A DNA stretch of 64,000 bases from Arachnopeziza araneosa (lineage: Eukaryota; Ascomycota; Leotiomycetes; Helotiales; Arachnopezizaceae), in assembly GCA_003988855.1 (NCBI GenBank), contig QYAI01000071.1:124001-188000 (forward strand). Direction: 5' to 3'. Under the pieces are notes generated by a model, which was not told where the DNA came from, searched no databases, and worked only from the letters and a program-made list of their open reading frames with translations. A program made the position numbers and the translations under genes. This document shows positions 56,404 to 64,000 of this stretch, piece by piece (position 1 is the stretch's first letter; each line of letters opens with the position of its first letter).

Positions 56404-57531
56404 TCAGGAGCTTCTCCGCATTCTTGAACCATCTGATATTTTATTGTGCTCACTAGATGAAGACAAGGCGCCGCGCGTCTGTTCATTAGGGATGCTATAG
56501 TTAGCAACAGCCTCTCTCGCAGCTTTGTCTAGGCCTCGCCCGATTTTCTCATAGAATTTCTGCCAGACCAGCCACGCTACCACGGTGAGGATGGTGAGAG
56601 GTATAGTGAGTGCCCAGTAGAACCAGAATCGAGGTTTCGGCACGCCTCCCCATGACTCTGCATCCCAATCGAACAAAGGGATGGCGAACAAGGTGCTGAT
56701 AAAAGTTCCTGGAAGAACGATCATGGTCAGGAGGGCAATGGATTTCATGCTAAAGAGATCGTTAGAATTTGTAGACTAGTGCATACTTAATAAAGTACGT
56801 AATTCAAGGAAACTCACGCAGAACTGTCACGCTTGCTTGCGACTGCAATGCTCTTAGAATCTCTGGCCAACTCAATATTCTGTTGCACATCTCTCTGTGC
56901 GATCAAATTATATACCTAAAAGTCAAATTCAAATTAGCCAGTCCATATATCCGCAGAAAGAGCGTAAACGAACGTTTTGATTTTGAATTACACATATGTC
57001 TTTGTAATACTCGAGACCGCTGAGGTCATGGAGGATTTGGCTTTTATGTGCATTTAAAAGCGCCGAGAAGACTTCCCAATTCATCACAGAAGCCCCAGAG
57101 GATCCAAGAATGTTATGATCTCCAGCCAGCTTTGAGCGAGAAATGGATAGTTCGATGAACTCGCACAAATACAAATGTGACCTGTATAAAGTACGATACC
57201 AACCGATCATCTGACTAATTCTACTCACTTCAAAACTCACTTGGTCGTAATCAAGAGGAGCTCGCAAGCTCAGGTGACTAACGGCTATGCCACCTAAATG
57301 TCCGGTTCGGGTCTGGACTGCCGCGATATCCCCCTGAACTAATTCTAACCATCTAGGGACTATCATAAGTACAGCTTCTACGAGAACGAGACCGAGTACA
57401 AGTGGCTGGTTGGCAAGATGGCGCAAGCTCTTAAGTACTCGTAAATAGTGGTCGAGTAGAGTTTGGTTGCAGATACGAAGTATCCCGAAAGTGACTCTTG
57501 TAGTGCTGTTCCATGAGAATCCGAGTTGCAT
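56404..57531 (-). CDS. CorA-like fungal membrane protein (short form)
   Basis: Exons 57531-56974, 56915-56818 and 56749-56404; introns of 58 nt (GTTCGT, TTTAG) and 68 nt (GTGAGT, TTTAG); 333 aa. The conserved C-terminal block reads YNLIAQRDVQQNIELARDSK, KRDSSAMKSIALLTMIVLPG then TFISTLFAIPLFDW. TM1 and, after a 25-residue loop, TM2 follow. The PGTF segment stands where CorA has its GMN loop, as in fungal CorA-like proteins. The N-terminal part is shorter than the 450-600 residues I expect, so the ATG at 57531 may be internal or the gene truncated. A transport role is unproven. Confidence 0.8.
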
Positions 57532-59013
57532 ATCTGTTTCTGTGTCTGTGCAAGGTGTAATGATGTATCCTAGGATCTTTTAGTCTGGCAATGAGAAGAT
57601 TGTGATGTTGGGGATTTTCGTACCGAGATCTAGGTCCGATCCTTTACCAGCAAGCTCTTCCCTAGATAGCATACTATAACGACCTAGAAACTGTATGCTT
57701 GGTTGCAAAATGGCAGAAGGTAACCGAAAGTCTGATATCATTTCCAACAAGTTTTCCTTATCCCAAGACCAAGTGATGTACCGCCCGGCTTATATTCTCT
57801 TTTTTCTATGCTACTTTGAGATTAGTATTCTCGTAAGATCATCGTTATCTTCTCAAAATAGCTCAATTACGGTCAAGTAATGACTATTTTATTGACGGAA
57901 TAGACCTACTAGAGGCGAATTTCATTGATTAAGTCCATTTGTTGCCTATCGTTCACCAACCTCGGAGCTTCTTTACTTGCTTACATCTTGATTTCAGTCG
58001 GTTTAAGTAAGCGTTCTAGAACTCGCGAGTCACTATCCTGTTCGTCCTTAATTTATGATAGTATTTGAAGGAGTGGAACTCGTCTTACTGGGTAGTTCTA
58101 TATCTCTCTATAAATAAGATTAGAGCCGGCTCGAACTTTAGCGGGAGAGAGATTTTTGCCTGATTCTCTATGTACTATTTCGGATCCCGAGAGTAAGTGT
58201 CCATATTTTAAAGCCTTCTACGTTTCTTCCAGCTCATGAAGAGTTAAGCTGGTAAAGTAGCCTAGCCTTGATTACCAAGCGTGTCCTTGGATCTAATAAG
58301 CGCGGTTCTGTGTCTGCTTATCCAAAATATTGTGACCTCTGTACAGATAGAGACTGCTAGAATGCTCGAGAATCCGGTTGTGTAACAAGACAATCTAGGA
58401 GAGGAGGAAGGGCGCGTTGGAAACGATTCGAGGTTGCGATAAGATTACAAGGGCCTATTTTTAGATCATGCGGCATGGGCCTCGACTTGTCAGGCGCTTT
58501 AATCTATACATGAAAATAATTTTTACCTCGCGAAAGTAAAAATATTTCGATCCGCTGCTATTATCCTCGTACATTGATAAAATTCAAGAGACACTACGTG
58601 ACCATTTCCGCTTGATGCCCGGATTGACGCCTAAGGAGTTAAGTAGGATAGGCGCAGGCCGTGTCATGGTGCATGACTTACTCGTCTCCGGTATTGCTAT
58701 CAGAATGTTAAGAGGCAAAGTTGAACTGTAGTCCTTGTTGATTGTGGTGTAAATGAGACTTTGAATGAGACGGAAAGGGAGGGGATCCGGGGGATCTATA
58801 ACCGGATTAGACTGCTGCCAGGCCAATGGAGATTCGTCTTTTGGTCACAGAAACACTTCAAAAACAACTAAGGAAGTGTGACTTCAAGCTTTTTACGACT
58901 GATTAGGGTGGAATCTAAGGTCCTCTATCTTAAAACGGGGCCTCTTCTCCTACGATTGATAAGAGATAAGTACATGATAGTATGCCTCTCGGAGAATATT
59001 TTCTTTCTGAATA
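57532..59013. other. Intergenic, AT-rich, no gene
   Basis: About 1.5 kb with many TAA/TAG in every frame, suggesting eroded repeat DNA. No family recognised. Short frames such as 57695-57880 and 58584-58826 lack support. Confidence 0.45.
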
Positions 59014-60826
59014 CTATACTAGTATAATATCTTCCGCAGTTTCCATACCCAAACCTTCCCCATACATCGAACCATGGACGTAGCAGTCGCCGATAAGGGT
59101 GTAGGTAAGTTCTTGATCTTTCTGCCTGGGATTTTGACGTATGATAAAGGGAGTTTTAGATCCGTAAAATATACAGATCTTGTCACCGTTAGATACGTTT
59201 TTCTCTGAACCTTTTCCCGCATAGCCGTTGGTCGTGGTGAAGAGGGTTCGTTTCCAAGTGTAATAAAATGCATCCGAAAAAGCGAGAAAGTCTTCCTTAT
59301 CACGCCGTGTTGCTTTTCGCCACAGCTCTCCACTTATGCTATCCCTCATAAGTTTCCTCTCATCCAGAAGACTTTGATAATGGTAGGAATATTCGGCTGT
59401 TGCTACATCCATATCGTTTGTTAGGTTGCATAAAATCGAACGCCAGCAGACTTCATCGCAGGATTCATTAGTGGGATAAGGATTCAAGTTTGTAACTATA
59501 TTTGCCCAGTTATTGAACCAATCAAATACGCTAGAGGCATATTGTCTAGATTCTTCCCAGCTTTTGCCGAGGGAGTTAGGGTAAGGTCCGTAAACAATGT
59601 TAACCGAGTCCAATATGAAACCTGAGAGAACAATGGCATTTCGGGTTGACGCGTGTTCCTGTACGCTCACTCGCGTTCTGATACCACCCGCTTGCCATTT
59701 CATCTTCTCAAAAGTACGAAAGGAGTTAAAGACTCTTGTTGATGACCAATCGGGTACCCAGGATGGAAGGTCCGAGAGAATTCTGGGAGTTCCGAGGCCC
59801 GCAGAGTGAAGAAGGCCAAGATCTCCATCTCGGATCAGAAGATACAGGCAGACTTTGGTAAAAATGTCTTGAGGCGTAGATTCGTAATCAGGCTTAAATA
59901 CTGGACCTTTAACATCGCTCGCGATCCCCAAAAGCGCGAAAATTTTGTCCCGAGGGTCAGTGGCTTCTGAGCTGCGGAAATTATGAAGGAGATTTTGAAT
60001 TCCTCTTGTATCTCCTGCTCTAAACTACTCACCATATTTAGTGATAATCTGGAGTTTACCAAACCCTTTGGGATCCCTGGTTCTTCCGTCGTTTGCGTGA
60101 ATCGCAAGGAGCCGCTTGTCCAGACCAACTCTCTCAAGATATCCAAGAACATTCATCAATTCATCCCATTGTGCAACGGCATCCAGCCCACATGCAAGAA
60201 TCTTCCGTCTCGCCATAACCATTTCTTGAACAATCCATAACCGAAAAAACCAGGGCCTATCGAGCAGGTTGCTCGAAGCTTTCCAATCCGGATCTGACTC
60301 ATGGCAAAATTTCGAGCGCTTGCGTCCAACTCAGCGTTCTAGATTCCTTCTCTCTATCGAGCGTTTTGATTTGATACGATAAGTAGTGAATAAATTTTAT
60401 GGCCTGATCGCTATCCTCTGAGCTGTTTCCTACCCAAGCTATCACGCATGTTGCAGACACATAGATGTCTCGCATAAGTTGAACCTGCTGGCCCCTTCCT
60501 TTAAGATCTTTCTGATTGATACATATGGCGTCGATCCAGATGTCTCCATCTTTCCCACTCTCGACTAGGAATTGTAGTACGCCGGCCACTGATTCGGGAA
60601 TCTCCGAATACTCGTTCTCGGTGACCCGAATTTGGTTATTCGGTGTAGGATCCCCCCAGCAGTACGAGACAGCCTCGTACTCAAGAAAAGGTCGGTCCAG
60701 AGATACATGACGGATTTTGCACGTAGTTCGATTTGATTTCTTATCCCAAGATACTCGAAGAAGTCTTATCTCACGAGGATGTTGTAGTGCCTGATATAGA
60801 AACGGCTGGCTCTGGTGATTTTGCAA
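59014..60826 (-). pseudogene. HET-domain (heterokaryon incompatibility) protein, decayed
   Basis: The HET block is well preserved: PREIRLLRVSW, YEAVSYCWGDP, GDIWIDAICINQKDLKGRGQ, MRDIYVSATCVIAWVG. Then LLDRPWFFRLWIVQEM, ATDPRDKIFALLGIASD and the C-terminal region to 59014. But no ATG lies in frame at the 5' end: the frame opens after a TAG with TTG near 60826. One base is lost or gained near 60303, between the ALEIL and CHESDPDW segments. The TAG at about 60026, within KYGE-stop-FRAGDTRGIQNLL, lies in frame. The only GT...AG window around it is 18 nt, too short for an intron. The intact gene would encode about 600 residues. HET proteins trigger cell death on non-self fusion; such loci often carry null alleles. 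Confidence 0.75.
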
Positions 60827-60992
60827 TTCTGAGCTTGTAATATTCTAAGCACCGCCGAGATTATTTTCAGTGAGCCTGAGTTCAAGTGTGTAATCATGAG
60901 TAAGAAGAATTGCTCATGTTGGAGCGATTACATCCAAATATTAAGTTTTAAATATCATTCTCCTCAGCAATCCAATCTTCACCACTCACGAG

Positions 60993-61575
60993 TCAACCAA
61001 TCCTTTGCTTCTTCCTCACCCAAACCTCTCCACCCTCCTTTCCATCAGCATCTCCTCTAATCTCAACCTCCCAAGTCCCCAACTTGAAGTTTCCATGATC
61101 GCCTCTCCCGGTAAACAAGTCAAAAGACCACCCATGTTTCGAGCACGTAATCCCTTTACTGAGCTTGATCCCGAAATCCTCGATTTCAAATGGGGTGCCG
61201 CTCGAGAGAGGATATGCTTCGTGCGGGCATTTCTAATTCTCTCAGTTCAAATAACAAGAGGCAATAAAAAAAATAACAAACGTTAATCATAGCGTGAAAC
61301 GTCCCTTGGAATTGAAAAATCAGGACCTGTTCGTGCTCGTCGCTGGAGACGTGGGTCGAAGTCTCGGTGAGTGGAATCTCGATGGCTGTTGAATCGCGAG
61401 TGCTCGAGCGCGGGATCAGAAATACTTTGCAGCTGGGATTATCTCGGAGGAGAGGCGTGCACAGAGGGGCCTGGGAGGTGATGTTGGGGAATGAAGAGGA
61501 TGGGCCGACGGAGAACCAGACATCGCGCTGTTGCCGCGGTGGGCCGAGGATGGAGCTTAATAATGGTAAGGCCAT
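60993..61575 (-). CDS. Rieske [2Fe-2S] ferredoxin-like protein
   Basis: Exons 61575-61282 and 61232-60993; a 49-nt intron (GTTTGT, TTAG) placed just before the first cluster motif; 177 aa from the Met at 61575, or 211 from the ATG at 61677. Cluster ligands: CPH in NKCPHEAYPLSSG and CSKH in GITCSKHGWSFDLFTG, the C-x-H ... C-x2-H pattern of Rieske centres. GNFKLGTWEVEIRG follows. The protein is a stand-alone Rieske domain, without a mononuclear-iron oxygenase domain; partner and reaction are unknown. The longer N-terminus would be a hydrophobic anchor, so the start decides the location; I prefer the shorter one. Confidence 0.85.
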
Positions 61576-62428
61576 TGCAGGAATCGAAGGCTGTAATTGC
61601 TTTGAAACATAATATTCGCGATTGGAGGTGTCTACAAATGTACTGAATATGAGAAAGATGGAAAACTCTATCCACATGGTCGGCTTGATAGGTCCACAGT
61701 ATACACGTGACTTTCGGCAATCTGATAAGGATAAAGTAAGAAAAGAGAGGGGAGAAAGAAGACCGATGAAAACACGAAAGTAGTAATTTCATGGGAAAAT
61801 TGATGAGTAAGAAAAATGTTAATCTATTCATTTAGGTGTCTCCCCTGAAACGTCTTGTCGCGAGAGATATTATCTACAAGTACTCTTTTCAAACCAAGAC
61901 ATCGGGATCTTTGGCAGACAAGGTAATTGCACTTGTTTAAACTTCCAAGATCCCGCAAAATACTATAAATAGTTCTTAGGGCATATTCGATAGCTTGGAT
62001 CATACCAATCTGGAATTCATAAGGGTAGTGTCTTCTTTTCAGCTTGAGCTGCATCTCGCTGGCGTTTTGCTCCTTACAATTTCCAATACCTCGCCGTGTA
62101 TTCATCTCTTCCATCACCGCTTCAATTCATTTCAGCCCCGTTTAAACTAACCATCCACAATCTCGAAGCCTACAGCATCATCGTGCAACCTGGCAACATT
62201 CTGCTCGTCCTCCACTCCTGCATTCCTACCCCGGTTTTTGTACGCGCAACACACGTTACTTGCTCCTACAAAACTCCAACTCTCAAGAAGCTATCCGCTT
62301 CCTAGATCAGCATAATGAACCATACAGAAGTATGATTAGATCGAAGTGCCTTTAAGTCTTTTGCGCTCACACTGAATTGGTTGATATATCACGATCAGCC
62401 AAGCTTGTCAAATGCGGTTCATGATCAC
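61576..62428. other. Intergenic, no supported gene
   Basis: It holds the promoter of the Rieske gene. A basic 96-codon minus frame (62114-61824) has an ATG but no family and no splice evidence. Confidence 0.4.
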
Positions 62429-62656
62429 CTAGAAGAAAGCGTACGCGATGAAAATTAACCAGCCACCGATGGTGAGCTGCATGACTGGAGTGGTACGGAC
62501 CCAAACCCGGATCGCGACAAAGAATATCATCATGCTTAGACAAACAAGATCAAGAACTAGTTGTCGCACTCTTCTCGATGTGTCGGATTTCAGGTTACAG
62601 AAACTGACCTGGAATCTGCCGAGCTCTAACGCCTCGGTATGATTGCATGATTGCAA
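62429..62656 (-). CDS. Fragment of a small membrane protein (uncertain)
   Basis: The minus frame ends at 62429 and contains RQLVLDLVCLSMMIFFVAIR then LTIGGWLIFIAYAFF, two hydrophobic helices. It has no ATG (TTG near 62656). A GTCAGT donor after GRFQ (about 62600) suggests that part is intronic. It could be the last exon of a short membrane protein. Low confidence. Confidence 0.3.
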   Translation of the reverse strand: MQSCNHTEALELGRFQVSFCNLKSDTSRRVRQLVLDLVCLSMMIFFVAIRVWVRTTPVMQLTIGGWLIFIAYAFF

Positions 62657-62879
62657 GACACACTCTGCTAGACTTTTGGTCGCGACATCGGGACTGCAGA
62701 GGCAAGTAGCGTTTGTGAAGCTACATCCAGATACCTCGAGCTGGATGACGAGACATCCAATCTGGCGAAGAAGGGTCAGAGAGAAGATGGCACCCTTTCC
62801 CCGCCTGGGAACTACTCACCGAACAACTCGGAACCGCTGGCGGGTCACTGGTTGAAGCCTCATAGCTTCGTGTGAGTTA

Positions 62880-63242
62880 TTAAATGACGAAACGAATCTT
62901 GAAACGGTTGTGATCTGAATTGTCGATGGGGTTGAAATTCCAGACGGGGAGGCCGGCCAGGCGATGCATAACAAAGATGTGTGCAAAGGACTCGGCTCCT
63001 ACGAAACCCCAGAATGAAATCTCGGCTTCTACAGGGTATCGCCGTCTCTGTACAGCTTCATAGACATCCAGCCCTTTGAATTCGACTTGGAATCCCGCAG
63101 TGCGGTGGCCGGCAACTCCCCCTGGCGGCCCTGAGCGGGACAGATGCTGCCTCAAGGGCGCACCGTGGACTTGGGAGCAGATCTTGCAAATTGTGTGGAG
63201 AAGTGCACAAGTTGCTTCTGCGGAGCACAAGTCCGTCCACAT
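62880..63242 (-). CDS. Uncertain Cys-containing open frame, maybe a HET-type N-terminus
   Basis: ATG at 63242; 120 codons: MWTDLCSAEATCALLHTICK then a GC-rich stretch. The spaced cysteines (CSAEATC, CKIC) resemble the N-terminal Cys cluster that precedes the HET domain in many fungal proteins. No HET domain follows on this strand before the stop at 62880. It may be a truncated gene or chance. Confidence 0.25.
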   Translation of the reverse strand: MWTDLCSAEATCALLHTICKICSQVHGAPLRQHLSRSGPPGGVAGHRTAGFQVEFKGLDVYEAVQRRRYPVEAEISFWGFVGAESFAHIFVMHRLAGLPVWNFNPIDNSDHNRFKIRFVI

Positions 63243-63864
63243 AAACAAATCGTCTTCTGGCCGTTATTTTAGTGGTAGATGCTCCGCTTCGAAAAACGGA
63301 TGCTTGCGCTTTAAACCTGCAAATACTGAGAGAGAGCCATGCACGAGTTTTGTACTAGGTTTTGATTTGGATAAGAACAAATGGTCTCTGCTTCATTTTC
63401 TGCGTCCGCTTCAAAAAGGCTTCTAACGTTTCTCGAATTCTGGTGGCTGGGTTTGGCGTGCTGTACAACTGCACCCACAGGCAGAGGTTCAAGACACCCC
63501 GAAGGATACGATTGGTCGCCTCCGTGCCAGCTCGGCGCTGAGATTATAGAAGTGTATGAATTATTTGAGCTGGATTATAAATTTCCGTCGATGGAAAGTA
63601 TACAATAATGTTTGGCGCAGGGCTGGATAAGATTTGAAATGATTGAGCACTTATTCGAAGGAGGTTTTCATGCAATTATAATATACTATAAGTTAACACA
63701 ATACTGTGGTCTCGCAACACCTAAATAGATGAGATACATTCATCGCTCTGCGACTCAGTTTCCATTGATGACGTGACCAAAAAAGCAAAAAAGCAAAATT
63801 CTGAAAAGAGGAGATTTCTCCATCAAAATGATATATAATGAAACACATGGATCGCTGGAACATA

Positions 63865-64000
63865 TCAATCAAAACCAAGCACTGAATCTCCATCTGAACT
63901 ACCATCGAGATCCGAATCTCCGTCAAAATTCGAGTCCGAAGCTACTTCCTTCCTGCCTCCGTCATTCGCGGGTTGAGAATAAGAATCATCACCGAAAGTC
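63865..64000 (-). CDS. C-terminus of a gene running off the right edge
   Basis: An open minus frame from the window edge to a stop at 63865: GDDSYSQPANDGGRKEVASD then an Asp/Ser-rich end (DGDSDLDGSSDGDSV) finishing LGFD. Strong acidic composition with no stop supports real coding sequence, but only about 44 residues are visible, so no function can be given. Confidence 0.5.
   Translation of the reverse strand, partial: TFGDDSYSQPANDGGRKEVASDSNFDGDSDLDGSSDGDSVLGFD

Noticed and set aside
60026..60043. 18-nt intron around the TAG in the HET gene
   Set aside because: GTGAGT...CAG is present, but 18 nt is far below a spliceable length; a nonsense codon is the simpler reading.
62448..62878. Possible two-exon plus-strand gene (62448-62640 joined to an open frame ending 62871)
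   Set aside because: The joining intron would be only 35 nt, and the opposite strand has more protein-like hydrophobic segments.

Overview
The window looks like nuclear DNA of a filamentous ascomycete (Pezizomycotina). Most genes carry one to six short introns of about 40-90 nt with GTAAGT/GTATGT-like donors, CTAAC/CTGAC-like branch sites and YAG acceptors. The families present (hamartin, Zn2Cys6 regulators, CorA-like and rhodopsin-like fungal membrane proteins, a HET-domain relic, a Fot1/pogo transposon carrying C-to-T/G-to-A damage) are typical of that group. A Leotiomycetes-type genome is my best guess, but that is inference. No rRNA, tRNA or CRISPR was seen.

Left part (1-12.9 kb). A decayed tandem repeat of about 150 bp precedes a secreted Cys-rich gene that is broken by an in-frame TAG. 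Next comes the TSC1 (hamartin) gene on the minus strand. It is followed by four catabolic or tailoring-type genes: an SDR, a 14-TM MFS exporter, an HSL-type alpha/beta hydrolase and a divergent Delta12-type fatty-acid desaturase. The transporter, hydrolase and desaturase are conspicuously GC-rich. They may form a small lipid-derived-metabolite locus.

13-26 kb. A 17-bp minisatellite, a zinc-cluster-like regulator and a seven-exon CorA-like membrane protein are followed by a complete but dead Fot1/pogo element (TA target duplication, 37-bp terminal inverted repeats). Its transposase has lost its start codon, carries many TAG stops and has had its middle replaced by a 395-bp LTR-like insertion. 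Beyond it lie a probably broken type II membrane protein gene and an AIM6-like phosphodiesterase gene.

26-40 kb. A TPR-protein pseudogene and a rhodopsin-like membrane protein lead into a compact set: a secreted bicovalent FAD (BBE-like) oxidase, a Zn2Cys6 regulator, an SDR and a P450. These look like tailoring enzymes with their own regulator, but no backbone synthase is present in the window.

40-45 kb is gene-poor, AT-rich and repeat-derived, and contains an LTR-like repeat that recurs near 53.4 kb. 45-50 kb is a housekeeping block: a LEU5-like mitochondrial carrier, a METTL4-type MT-A70 methyltransferase, mitochondrial ribosomal protein uL23m and a dienelactone hydrolase. 50-64 kb is accessory: a multiply frameshifted unknown gene, a heme-only cellobiose-dehydrogenase-cytochrome-like secreted protein, an OTT_1508-type predicted deaminase, a second CorA-like protein, a HET pseudogene, a Rieske ferredoxin-like protein, uncertain fragments, and the acidic C-terminus of a gene that runs off the right edge.

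Exon boundaries were deduced by eye from splice consensus, reading-frame continuity and family similarity recalled from memory. No search or alignment was run.
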